Assembly: GCA_965222515.1 (NCBI GenBank) | Contig: CBDCUE010000021.1 | Coordinates: forward strand, 1 to 64,000 | Source: CBDCUE01 sp965222515 | GTDB lineage: Bacteria; Pseudomonadota; Alphaproteobacteria; Rickettsiales; JABIRX01 | Length of the DNA stretch: 64,000 bases | Direction of reading: 5' to 3' | Part shown: piece by piece, positions 8,711 to 16,997 of the stretch | How the letters are laid out: every line of letters begins with the position of its first letter | Numbering within the stretch: position 1 is the stretch's first letter | Translations under genes and position numbers: made by a program | The notes under the pieces: model-generated | Told to the model about the DNA's origin: nothing | Databases searched by the model: none | Seen by the model: only the letters and a program-made list of their open reading frames with translations

Positions 8711-10183
8711 ATGACCACTATCAAAGAATATCTAACATTTGACGATGTTTTATTAGTCCCTGACTATTCAGAAATCCTGCCATATTTGGTGGATGTTTCA
8801 AGTAAAATTACCAAAAACATAAAACTAAACATTCCCCTAATTTCAGCTGGAATGGACACAGTTACAGAAAGTAAAATGGCCATTGCTATGGCACAAAATG
8901 GCGGTATTGGATGTATTCACAAAAACCTATCTATAAAAGAGCAAGCCAAAGAAGTTTTAAAAGTCAAAAAATTTGAATCAGGAATGGTTATTGATCCCAT
9001 CACCTGTCTTGAATCAGATACTCTTGCAATTGGAATAAAAATTATGAAACAATATAATATTTCTGGTATTCCTGTTATAAATAAAGAAAATAAGCTAACT
9101 GGCATCTTAACTAATAGAGACATTAGATTTTCTAAAGATAAAAATATTTTAGTTAAAGATATAATGACTAAAAATAATTTAGTCACGGTAAAGAAAAACA
9201 TTAGCGACAAAAAAGCTAAAGAATTATTGCATAAACATAGAATAGAAAAATTATTAGTAGTAAATGACAAGGGAGAATGTACAGGTTTAATCACAGTAAA
9301 AGACATAGAAAAAGCTGAGAAATATCCTAATGGTTGTAAAGATGAACTTGGTAGATTAAGAGTAGCAGCAGCGGTTGGCATTGGCAATACTGGTTTTGAA
9401 AGAGCTGAAGCCTTGATTAATAATGGAGTTGATATTTTAGTAATTGATACAGCTCACGGCCATTCTAAATCTGTAATAGAAATGGTTAAGAAAGTTAAGC
9501 AAAAATATGGCAAAAAAATAGATATTATTGCAGGAAACATTGCAACAAGTAAAGCAGCAGAAGCTTTGATTGCAGTTGGTGCAGATGGAGTAAAAGTTGG
9601 AATTGGTCCTGGATCTATTTGTACAACAAGAGTAATTGCAGGGGTTGGAGTGCCACAATTATCTGCCATAATGGATGTTGCAACTATTTGCAAAAAGAAA
9701 AATATCGCATTAATTGCAGATGGAGGTATCAAATCTTCAGGAGATATAGCCAAAGCCATTGCAGCAGGAGCAGATAGTGTTATGATTGGAGGAATGTTTG
9801 CTGGAACAGAAGAATCTCCTGGAGAAATAATTTTATATCAAGGTAGGTCTTACAAATTATATAGAGGAATGGGTTCAATTAGTGCTATGTCTTCTGGATC
9901 TGCTGATAGATATTTTCAAGCAAACAAAAAAACTGATAAATTAGTGCCAGAAGGTGTAGAAGGAAGAGTTCCTTTCAAAGGCCTAATGTCTGACATAATA
10001 TATCAATTAATAGGAGGTCTAAGATCTTCAATGGGCTATTGTGGTAAAAAAAGTATTTCTGATATGAAACAAAAATGCAATATGATAAAAATTACTAATG
10101 CAGGTTTAAAAGAAAGTCATCCTCACAACATCCAAATTACTAGAGAAGCCCCAAATTACGGATCTCAAAATGAATCTCAATAG
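8711..10183 (+). CDS. guaB: IMP dehydrogenase
   Basis: Oxidises IMP to XMP with NAD+, the committed step of GTP synthesis. Counting from the ATG at 8711 the product has 490 residues; an upstream TTG at 8705 is possible but adds only two residues and does not match the family start (TIKEYLTFDDVLLVPDYS). The TIM barrel is split by two CBS domains (about 94-205). The catalytic loop GPGSICTTRVIAGVGVPQ has the nucleophilic Cys304, and the flap RGMGSISAM is present. No guaA or other purine gene is nearby, so it may work on scavenged purines. Convergent with folC. Confidence 0.95.
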   Translation: MTTIKEYLTFDDVLLVPDYSEILPYLVDVSSKITKNIKLNIPLISAGMDTVTESKMAIAMAQNGGIGCIHKNLSIKEQAKEVLKVKKFESGMVIDPITCLESDTLAIGIKIMKQYNISGIPVINKENKLTGILTNRDIRFSKDKNILVKDIMTKNNLVTVKKNISDKKAKELLHKHRIEKLLVVNDKGECTGLITVKDIEKAEKYPNGCKDELGRLRVAAAVGIGNTGFERAEALINNGVDILVIDTAHGHSKSVIEMVKKVKQKYGKKIDIIAGNIATSKAAEALIAVGADGVKVGIGPGSICTTRVIAGVGVPQLSAIMDVATICKKKNIALIADGGIKSSGDIAKAIAAGADSVMIGGMFAGTEESPGEIILYQGRSYKLYRGMGSISAMSSGSADRYFQANKKTDKLVPEGVEGRVPFKGLMSDIIYQLIGGLRSSMGYCGKKSISDMKQKCNMIKITNAGLKESHPHNIQITREAPNYGSQNESQ

Positions 10184-10212
10184 AAAAACTCAGAAAAATT
10201 TTTTTCCTCTGA

Positions 10213-10240
10213 GCCTGTGACGAAATTAGTAAATTTGAGC
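10213..10240 (-). repeat. Dispersed repeat (CACAG end module)
   Basis: CCTGTGACGAAATTAGTAAA followed by TTTGAGC is the inverted form of GCTCAAATTTACTAATTTCG then TCACAG. It shares features with both the 1077/18550 form and the 26912 form, which shows that these modules belong to one family. It fills the short convergent gap between guaB and folC. Confidence 0.55.
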
Positions 10241-10241
10241 A

Positions 10242-11522
10242 TTATAATTTCAAAAACTCCTTCATATCTCTATATAAATAAAGAGAACCGCAAATTACTA
10301 TTCTAATTTTTTCTTTTTTTATCATCAAATAATTCATCATTGCATCTTCTAAAGACTCAAAAATCTTTACATTTTTACTGGGATTCTCTCTAAAGAAATT
10401 TTTTAATTTTGAAATAGGTTCTGAAAAAAATTCGTTTTTTACTCTAACTGGCAATATCTCTATATTTTCCTTATCTACAAAATATTTCAAAAAATCCTTA
10501 TGTTTAGTACCTGCTGTTCTACCATAAATCAAATATGTTTTTTTCTTTTTTTCTTTTTTTAACCAATTAGCAAGGACTAATGCTCCCCCCATATTATGAG
10601 CTCCATCAAAAAATAATTCTATATTTTTATGCTTTTTATCAAAAATCTTTACCTTTTCTAACCTCCCTATTTTTTTTGTAGTTTTAATAGCTTGATTAGT
10701 TAAATTATGATCAAGCTGAAAAATATTTTGCTTTTTTAAAATAGTCAAAGCAATCGCCAAATTCTCCAATTGATGCTCTCCTAACAATGATGGCAAATCA
10801 TAATATTCCATTTCCTCTTTTTTTATATCCACATAAACAAAATTCTTTTTCTCAACAAAAAAATCATAATCTTCCTGATAAGAAAATAATTCTATATCTT
10901 TTTCATCTTTAGATTTCTTGAATTTAACATATTCTTCTATTAAATACTGAACTATCTGTGGTTGCGGTGCAATAATAACTTTATTATTTTTAATAATATG
11001 AGCTTTATCAATAGTAATTAACTCTAAATTATTACCCAAAAACTCTTCATGATCAAAAGAAATAGCAGTCATTACTGAAATTATAGGATTTTTTATGACA
11101 TTTGAGGGATCATTTTTTGCCCCCATACCTGATTCTATAATAGTAATCTCAGCCTCCCTTCTACTAAAAGCCAAAAAGGCCAGAACAGTTTGAAACTCAA
11201 TTAAACTAGGTTTTAGATTCTTTTCTTCTAATTTAATTCTAATTTTCTCAATCAATTGATATAAAAAATCATCACTAATTTTTTCCCCCGCCAAAATAAA
11301 ATTTTCATTAAATTCTAAAATATGAGGATTAGTAAAACTATGAGCTTTAACATTATGATATTTACAAATATTTACCAAAAATGCAATCACCGAACCCTTA
11401 CCATTAGTTCCAGTAATATGAATCACCTCCGGAATTCTATCCTGAGGATTACCCAAAACATCCAACATCTCTTCAATTCTACCACTATTTTCATAAAAAG
11501 GCGGCCAATGCGGCATAAACAT
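10242..11522 (-). CDS. folC: Folylpolyglutamate synthase / dihydrofolate synthase
   Basis: Mur-ligase-family enzyme that adds glutamate to folates and, in many bacteria, also joins dihydropteroate to glutamate. The 426-residue product has the P-loop HITGTNGKGSVIAF (35-48), the ESGMGAKNDPSNV segment with the second ATP/Mg motif, the FDHEEFLG block and the DGAHNMGGAL motif of the C-terminal domain. Length matches FolC. The start is ATG at 11522, with another in-frame ATG two codons later. No folP, folB or folK is visible in this window; metF (51819-52661) also uses folates. A leader resembling those of nuoI and the SURF1 gene precedes it (see findings). Confidence 0.93.
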   Translation of the reverse strand: MFMPHWPPFYENSGRIEEMLDVLGNPQDRIPEVIHITGTNGKGSVIAFLVNICKYHNVKAHSFTNPHILEFNENFILAGEKISDDFLYQLIEKIRIKLEEKNLKPSLIEFQTVLAFLAFSRREAEITIIESGMGAKNDPSNVIKNPIISVMTAISFDHEEFLGNNLELITIDKAHIIKNNKVIIAPQPQIVQYLIEEYVKFKKSKDEKDIELFSYQEDYDFFVEKKNFVYVDIKKEEMEYYDLPSLLGEHQLENLAIALTILKKQNIFQLDHNLTNQAIKTTKKIGRLEKVKIFDKKHKNIELFFDGAHNMGGALVLANWLKKEKKKKTYLIYGRTAGTKHKDFLKYFVDKENIEILPVRVKNEFFSEPISKLKNFFRENPSKNVKIFESLEDAMMNYLMIKKEKIRIVICGSLYLYRDMKEFLKL

Positions 11523-11673
11523 TTTCTTTTTTTAGTTAAGGTTGATAGGTGCAATTTGTTATCTGCAACACATTTACACGGTTTTTTTTGTAATAATAAT
11601 TTTATCATTTTGTTTATCTTATTTTATACTTTTCAAAAAAAACCTACTTTTTTCAACATCAGAAGTTCGTTTA

Positions 11674-11769
11674 AATGTTTTTCATATTGCATAATTGCTA
11701 ATATCAAGCTTAATTAAAAAAAATGTTTTTTAGATTGTATAATTGCTAATAACGAGCTTAACTTTAAAA
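11674..11769. repeat. Tandem duplication, about 47 bp x 2
   Basis: Two diverged copies (11674-11720 and 11721-11769) share AAATGTTTTT, then ATTG(C/T)ATAATTGCTAAT, then AGCTTAA. They lie in the 436-bp divergent gap between folC and yejE, downstream of the small lipoprotein gene. No coding potential was recognised in the duplication itself. Confidence 0.6.
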
Positions 11770-11810
11770 AAAGTTACCCCAAAAAACACCAATTAGCAAT
11801 TAATGGGGTA
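11766..11810 (-). terminator. Possible terminator of the small lipoprotein gene
   Basis: On the minus strand TACCCC pairs with GGGGTA (11775-11810), with the palindrome AATTGCTAATT inside the loop region, and AACTTTTTTT follows. It lies just after the stop of the 26-codon reading frame. The stem is short and the loop long, so this is tentative. Confidence 0.4.
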
Positions 11811-11816
11811 TTAGAT

Positions 11817-11897
11817 TTAGATTCCTGGTATAATAGGAATGTCTAAACAAGAACTAAGTAATAGAACTTGTACTAAAATAAATAATTTTAATTTCAT
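11817..11897 (-). CDS. Putative very small lipoprotein (26 aa)
   Basis: A 26-codon frame with ATG start reads MKLKLFILVQVLLLSSC and then LDIPIIPGI. It has a textbook lipoprotein signal: positively charged N-terminus, a hydrophobic core (5-14), lipobox Leu-Ser-Ser-Cys with Cys17, the same LSSC box as the Bor-like lipoprotein (19543) and the subtilisin (23328). The mature part would be only ten residues, rich in Ile and Pro. A hairpin with a T-run follows. The length recalls entericidin- or LptM-like mini-lipoproteins, but I see no homology that would name it. The lack of an obvious ribosome site and the small size leave chance as an alternative. Confidence 0.55.
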   Translation of the reverse strand: MKLKLFILVQVLLLSSCLDIPIIPGI

Positions 11898-11958
11898 TTT
11901 ATTTTTTAATTAAAGTTATTAAGATAAGAAAACTCTACAATCTTATTTTTAAATTTCA

Positions 11959-12969
11959 ATGTATAAAAAAATTTCATTTTGGCAGAAATATAAAAAAACT
12001 AAAAGAGCATATTATTCTTTAATAATTTTTCTTACTATTTTTAGCTTTTCCCTAATTTTTGAGCTAATTTCTAATGATAAACCAATTTTAATTAAATATG
12101 ATAATAATTTCTATTTTCCCATCATAAAAAAATATAGCGAGACTCAATTTGGCGGAGATTTTCAAACTGAAGCAGATTATTTAGATCCCTTTATTAGGCA
12201 GAAAATAAAAGAAAAAGGGTTTTTCATTATGCCTTTTTTTCAATATAATTATGACACTATTAATTATAAACTCTCCTCCCCTCCTCCTACCTCACCATCA
12301 TTTGAGAATATTTTAGGCACAGATGATGGTGCAAGAGATATTTTTGCTAGATTAATTTATGGTCTTAGAATCTCACTTATTTTTGGTTTTTTACTCACCA
12401 TAATTAGCTCTATAATTGGTGTTTTTTTAGGTAGTTTACAAGGCTATTTTGCTGGAAAATTTGATTTATTTATGCAAAGATTTATGGAAGTTTGGTCATC
12501 TATGCCAACATTATTTATCCTAATTATTATGGCAAGTTTTATTACCCCTAGTTTTTGGAGCCTGCTTATTATCTTACTAGCTTTTAGCTGGATGTCGCTT
12601 GTTTATCCAGTCCGAACAGAATTTTTAAAAGCTAGAAATTTAGAATTTGTTTTAGCAGCAAAAGCAATTGGTGTTTCTAATATGAAAATTATCTTTAAAC
12701 ATATTTTGCCCAATGCCCTAATTGCCAGTCTTACTTTTATTCCTTTTATTTTAAGTGGTTCAATAATTTCTTTAACCGCCCTTGATTTTTTAGGCTTTGG
12801 TATGCCAGCAGGAAGCCCATCACTTGGTGAATTATTAGCCCAAAGCAAAGCCAACCCACAAGCTATTTGGATAGGCATCAGCTCTTTTCTAACCATCACC
12901 TCCATCTTAACCTTAATTATCTTTATCGGCGAAGGAATAAGAGATGCTTTCTCAAATAGAGGATATTAA
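11959..12969 (+). CDS. yejE: Peptide ABC transporter permease, YejE type
   Basis: Inner-membrane permease of a DppC/YejE-type peptide importer. The 336-residue product has one N-terminal helix (about 18-38), then a long periplasmic segment with the YejE-type signature FGGDFQTEADYLDPFIRQKI, then the LGTDDGARDIFARLIYG motif and the binding-protein-dependent transport domain, with an EAA-like loop (EFVLAAKAIGVSNMKIIFKHILPN) that docks the ATPase. It probably takes up oligopeptides; YejABEF of E. coli also imports microcin C. The partners yejA, yejB and yejF are not adjacent, so it must work with subunits encoded elsewhere. Convergent with uvrB, 2 bp apart. Confidence 0.88.
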   Translation: MYKKISFWQKYKKTKRAYYSLIIFLTIFSFSLIFELISNDKPILIKYDNNFYFPIIKKYSETQFGGDFQTEADYLDPFIRQKIKEKGFFIMPFFQYNYDTINYKLSSPPPTSPSFENILGTDDGARDIFARLIYGLRISLIFGFLLTIISSIIGVFLGSLQGYFAGKFDLFMQRFMEVWSSMPTLFILIIMASFITPSFWSLLIILLAFSWMSLVYPVRTEFLKARNLEFVLAAKAIGVSNMKIIFKHILPNALIASLTFIPFILSGSIISLTALDFLGFGMPAGSPSLGELLAQSKANPQAIWIGISSFLTITSILTLIIFIGEGIRDAFSNRGY

Positions 12970-12971
12970 TA

Positions 12972-14966
12972 CTATTCAAGCAACAATAATTTTTCTAAAT
13001 GTTGAATTTCATCTCTTAAATCTGTTGCTTTCTCAAATTTTAAATCATTAGCATATTTCATCATTTCCTTATATAAATCTTTTATTCTTTTATCTAATTC
13101 TGATTTGCTTAAATTTATTACCTCATCAACTTCTTTAATACCTCTTTTTACCTTAACCCCTACTAAAGATTGTAATTGCTCAAAATTATCTTTTATAATA
13201 GTTTTGGGAGTTATATTGTGCTTTTTATTGTGAGCTATTTGTATTTCTCTTCTGTTATTTGTCTCATTTAAAGCTATAGTCATAGAATTAGTCATTTTAT
13301 CTGCATATAAAATAACTCTTGCTTGTGTGTTTCTTGAAGCTCTTCCTATTGTTTGGATTAAAGCAGTGGCTGACCTCAAAAAACCCTCCTTGTCAGCATC
13401 CAAAATTGCTACCAAGGCACATTCAGGAATATCAAGCCCCTCTCTCAAAAGATTAACTCCCACCAAAACATCAATTACTCCCTTTTTTAAATCACCAATA
13501 ATCTCAACTCTTTCTAATGTTTTTACATCAGAATGCAAATATTCTACTTTTATATTTAGATCAGATAAATAATCAGCAAGATTTTCTGCCATTTTTTTAG
13601 TTAAAGTAGTAACCAAAATTCTAAAACCTTGTTTTATTACCTTATGAATCTCCTCAATTACATCATCTACTTGATTTTTTAAAGGTCTTACCACACAAAC
13701 AGGATCCACTAATCCTGTTGGTCTAATCACTTGTCTAGCAAATTGATTTTTTGATAATTCTAATTCATAAATAGCAGGAGTTGCAGAAACAAAAATTGTG
13801 TTTGGTCTCATTTCATCCCATTCTTCAAATTTTAATGGTCTATTATCTAATGCCGATGGCAATCTAAAACCATGCTCTACCAAATTAGTTTTTCTTGCTC
13901 TATCTCCATTATACATAGCCCTTATTTGAGGCAACATAGCATGGCTTTCATCAACAAACAAAATTGCATCTTTGGGTAAATATTCAAATAAAGTTGGAGG
14001 TGGATCGCCTTCTTTTCTACCAGTTAAATGTCTTGAATAATTTTCTATTCCTTTACATCCTCCTGTTTCTTCCATCATCTCTAAATCAAAATTAGTTTTG
14101 GCTTCTAATCTTGCATATTCTAGACTATTACCAATTTTTTTTAAATAAGCTAATCTTTCTTTTAATTCTTCTTTAATGGTAATTTGTGCTTGTTTTAAGG
14201 TTTTTTCAGGTGTGGCATAATGACTACAAGCAAAAATATTAATTTTATCTAATTTTTTTAGTTTTTTGTTAATCAAAGGATCAATTTCAAAAATATCTTC
14301 TATTTCGTTACCAAAAAAATATAATCTATAACAGCTAGTTTCCATATGAGAAGGAAAAATATCTACTATATCTCCTTTTACCCTAAAATCTCCTCTAGAA
14401 AAAGTTAAATCATTTCTGCTATATTGAAGTCTAACAAATTCTTCAGTTAATTTATCAAAACTGATATTTTGATTTTTTTTCAAATCAAGACTCATTTCTT
14501 GATAAGAATCTTTTGAACCTAAACCATAAATACAAGATACTGATGATACTACAATTACATCTTTTCTAGTTAAAAGATTTCTGGTAGTGGAGTTTCTAAA
14601 GATTTCTATTTGTTCATTAATGGATGAATCTTTTTCAATATAAGTGTCTGTTTTTGGAATATATGCTTCTGGTTGATAATAATCATAATATGAAACAAAA
14701 TATTCTACCGCAGCATCAGGAAAGAAACTTCTCATTTCAGAATAAAGTTGGGCGGCAAGGGTTTTGTTGTGAGCAAGAATTAATGCAGGCCTATTGGTTT
14801 TTGCAATAACATTTGCCATAGTAAAAGTTTTACCACTTCCTGTAACTCCAAGTAATGTTTGGTTTTTTTGCATTTTCTTTAAACCTTCACACAAAGTAGG
14901 AATAGCAGACACCTGATCTCCTGCTGGCTTAAACTCTGTTGATAGATTAAATAGTTTTTCTTGCAT
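12972..14966 (-). CDS. uvrB: UvrABC excinuclease subunit B
   Basis: Damage-verification helicase of nucleotide excision repair; receives DNA from UvrA and recruits UvrC. The 664-residue product has Walker A GVTGSGKTFTMAN (about 39-51), the beta-hairpin region YFVSYYDYYQPEAYIPKTD that clamps the strand, the DESHA helicase box, motif VI (QTIGRASRN), and the C-terminal UVR domain (LKFEKATDLRDEIQHLEKLL) that pairs with the one in UvrC. Full-length for the family. Its stop lies at a TAATACTATT string like those near other gene ends. Confidence 0.97.
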   Translation of the reverse strand: MQEKLFNLSTEFKPAGDQVSAIPTLCEGLKKMQKNQTLLGVTGSGKTFTMANVIAKTNRPALILAHNKTLAAQLYSEMRSFFPDAAVEYFVSYYDYYQPEAYIPKTDTYIEKDSSINEQIEIFRNSTTRNLLTRKDVIVVSSVSCIYGLGSKDSYQEMSLDLKKNQNISFDKLTEEFVRLQYSRNDLTFSRGDFRVKGDIVDIFPSHMETSCYRLYFFGNEIEDIFEIDPLINKKLKKLDKINIFACSHYATPEKTLKQAQITIKEELKERLAYLKKIGNSLEYARLEAKTNFDLEMMEETGGCKGIENYSRHLTGRKEGDPPPTLFEYLPKDAILFVDESHAMLPQIRAMYNGDRARKTNLVEHGFRLPSALDNRPLKFEEWDEMRPNTIFVSATPAIYELELSKNQFARQVIRPTGLVDPVCVVRPLKNQVDDVIEEIHKVIKQGFRILVTTLTKKMAENLADYLSDLNIKVEYLHSDVKTLERVEIIGDLKKGVIDVLVGVNLLREGLDIPECALVAILDADKEGFLRSATALIQTIGRASRNTQARVILYADKMTNSMTIALNETNNRREIQIAHNKKHNITPKTIIKDNFEQLQSLVGVKVKRGIKEVDEVINLSKSELDKRIKDLYKEMMKYANDLKFEKATDLRDEIQHLEKLLLLE

Positions 14967-15046
14967 TTTATAAAAGGGTTTATATCGTTGAAATGTTAAT
15001 AATTTTAATTATATCCTAGGAAAAAGAGGATTTATAAAGTATATAT

Positions 15047-15388
15047 ATGCATATTTCAACCTTAATATATAGTTTCTTTCACGGAAAATTTGTTGGTAAA
15101 GATCAATTTAACAATAAATATTACTGCTATAACATAAGCAAGAAAAAACAAAAAAGATGGGTTCTTTATGATGGAGTTTGTGAAACAAGCAAGATTCCTC
15201 CAAATTGGTCTCGTTGGTTACACTATGTAACAGACAATCTACCAAGTTCTGTTAATTCGATGCAAGAAATTCCAAATTGGAGAAAACCGCATCTTTTTAA
15301 TTTAACAGGAACAAAATACTCCTATAACCCTAATAACACTCCTAAAAGAGCAACAAAAACCTATCTTTCTTGGAAGCCTCAAATTTAA
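15047..15388 (+). CDS. NDUFA12-like complex I accessory subunit
   Basis: Homologue of the mitochondrial 17.2-kDa accessory subunit of NADH:ubiquinone oxidoreductase, found in alphaproteobacteria. The 113-residue product shows GKFVGKDQFNNKYY, RWVLYDGVCETSKIPPNW, WLHYVTDNLPS and the C-terminal NLTGTKYSYNP, all typical. It is encoded away from the nuoI-N block (32425-38770). The stop lies 8 bp before the mlaD start, so the two are cotranscribed. This linkage to mlaD and DUF2155 is a known alphaproteobacterial arrangement. Confidence 0.92.
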   Translation: MHISTLIYSFFHGKFVGKDQFNNKYYCYNISKKKQKRWVLYDGVCETSKIPPNWSRWLHYVTDNLPSSVNSMQEIPNWRKPHLFNLTGTKYSYNPNNTPKRATKTYLSWKPQI

Positions 15389-15396
15389 TAAACCTT

Positions 15397-15840
15397 ATGA
15401 AAAACACCCGTAATATTGAAACCATAGTAGGATTTGTAATTATCTTTACTTTATTTACTTTTTTATTTTTTGTTAAAAAAGAAGTGCAAATAGATAGAAG
15501 TGGTTATCAAGTAATTGCTGAATTTAGTAAATTAGATGGAATTTCTGTTGGAAGTGATGTTAGAGTCTCTGGCATAAAAGTTGGTTCTGTAACAAAACAA
15601 GAACTAAACAAAGAAACTTATGATGCAATAACCACCTTGAATATCAATGAAGACATCAAAATTCCTATAGATTCAAGGGCTAAGATAGAAACTAGCGGTT
15701 TATTAGGAAAAAAATATATATCAATAGAGATAGGAGCAGAAGATCTTACCTTACAAGAAGGAAGTAAAATCATCTACACTCAATCATCAATCAGTTTAGA
15801 GGGTTTAATTAGCAAGTTTTTATTTCAAGATAAAAAATAA
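15397..15840 (+). CDS. mlaD: MlaD-family phospholipid transport protein
   Basis: Substrate-binding MCE protein of the Mla-type ABC system that moves phospholipids between the outer and inner membranes. From the ATG at 15397 the product is 147 residues: one N-terminal anchor (about 7-25) and one MCE domain containing YQVIAEFSKLDGISVGSDVR and VSGIKVGSV, with LLGKKYISIEIG near residue 105. An in-frame ATG at 15370 lies inside the NDUFA12 gene and would put nine extra residues before a typical MKNTRN start, so I prefer 15397. The other mla genes are not in this window. Confidence 0.9.
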   Translation: MKNTRNIETIVGFVIIFTLFTFLFFVKKEVQIDRSGYQVIAEFSKLDGISVGSDVRVSGIKVGSVTKQELNKETYDAITTLNINEDIKIPIDSRAKIETSGLLGKKYISIEIGAEDLTLQEGSKIIYTQSSISLEGLISKFLFQDKK

Positions 15841-15842
15841 AA

Positions 15843-16850
15843 ATGTTTAGATTCTTTTTTATTCTATTTTTTATTACCTCTTATACAAAAGTAAGTTTTG
15901 CAGATTTAGCTATAGAAGAAAAGTTAGAAGCCCCCCAAAAATTGGTTTATAGCATAAAAGATTTAAACGAAGTTAGAAAAAAAACAGCTGATTTTATTGC
16001 AAGAACAAAAGTCTTATTTGAAGAACAAAAATACGATCAAGCTATTGAGACTTATGAAAATGCTTTAGAGATAATAAAACCTTACCTAGCTTTAGAAGAA
16101 TTTAATACAAAATATATTAATTTATTAACAAAAATTTCCTCCATTAATAATTACATAGGAAATAATGAGCAAGCCATCACCCCTTTGCTTGAAGCATTAA
16201 TTTTTACAAAAAAAAATAGCAATAAACAAGGAGAATTATATAGCAAAATTGCTTATATTTATTATAAAAGTGATTTAAATCAAAGTAAAATATATTTAAA
16301 AAAAGCATTAAAAATTGCAAAAAAAAGAAAAAGTCAAAAACAACTAGCTGAATATTACCATAACCTAATAGTGATCTACAAAAAACTAGGTTTTTTAGAT
16401 AATGCAGATAATGCAACATTAGAATATAAAAAATTTAATTACAGAATCACTAAAAACATTTTTAAATTACAAGAAAAGGAAGTTTCTACCGAATATTTAA
16501 ATAATAATATCATTATACCTAAGGAAAAAAATTTAATCAAAGCTCACTATGCCAAAATACAAATTTTAGACAAAATAAACGGCCTTACTTATAATTACAA
16601 AATAACGATTGGCAGTAAATTGAATTTCAAAAATATAGAAATAATAAGCAAAGCTTGTTACAAAGCAGATCCTCAAGATTTACCCCAAGATGTAATTTTC
16701 TTAAAAATAAATGAGTTTGATTTAAAGGATAAATCAAAAAAATCAAATGCTTTTAATGGCTGGTTATTTTCTTCCTCACCTTCTTTAAATTCAGTAGAAC
16801 ATCCTATTTACGATGTAACATTAATCAACTGTTACACTAGGTCTCTATAA
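15843..16850 (+). CDS. TPR-DUF2155 fusion, exported
   Basis: Function unknown. The 335-residue product has a signal peptide (first ~20 residues, SFA-D), a TPR-like helical region (about 45-200: YDQAIETYENALEIIKPYL, NNEQAITPLLEALIF, SKIYLKKALKIAKKR) and, at about 225-330, the DUF2155 domain: AKIQILDKINGLTYNYKI, ISKACYKADPQD, and the signature FNGWLFSSSPSLNSVEHPIYDV. DUF2155 is usually a short stand-alone periplasmic protein, so the N-terminal TPR extension is unusual. It follows mlaD by 2 bp, which makes a role at the cell envelope plausible. Confidence 0.82.
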   Translation: MFRFFFILFFITSYTKVSFADLAIEEKLEAPQKLVYSIKDLNEVRKKTADFIARTKVLFEEQKYDQAIETYENALEIIKPYLALEEFNTKYINLLTKISSINNYIGNNEQAITPLLEALIFTKKNSNKQGELYSKIAYIYYKSDLNQSKIYLKKALKIAKKRKSQKQLAEYYHNLIVIYKKLGFLDNADNATLEYKKFNYRITKNIFKLQEKEVSTEYLNNNIIIPKEKNLIKAHYAKIQILDKINGLTYNYKITIGSKLNFKNIEIISKACYKADPQDLPQDVIFLKINEFDLKDKSKKSNAFNGWLFSSSPSLNSVEHPIYDVTLINCYTRSL

Positions 16851-16916
16851 TTCTTTTCCAAAAAGTGTTGTTTAATTTTAGCTTATTTAGTCGTCCCTAA
16901 AAAACTATAAAAAGCC

Positions 16917-16944
16917 TTGCAGTATAAGGTTTTTTTTGTATAAT
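16917..16944 (+). promoter_or_regulatory. Probable promoter of the IS5 transposase
   Basis: TTGCAG (16917-16922), a 16-bp spacer and a perfect TATAAT (16939-16944), 53 bp before the transposase ATG. Confidence 0.5.
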
Positions 16945-16997
16945 TTGCATAGTAAAAACACAAGCTTATTACCAATAACTCTTAAAACCTTGCAAAA

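Noticed and set aside
8917..9387. 156-codon minus-strand frame opposite guaB
   Set aside because: Shadow of guaB; no family pattern.
11322..11717. 131-codon plus-strand frame from folC into the tandem duplication
   Set aside because: Starts inside folC antisense and crosses the repeat; no domain, no ribosome site.
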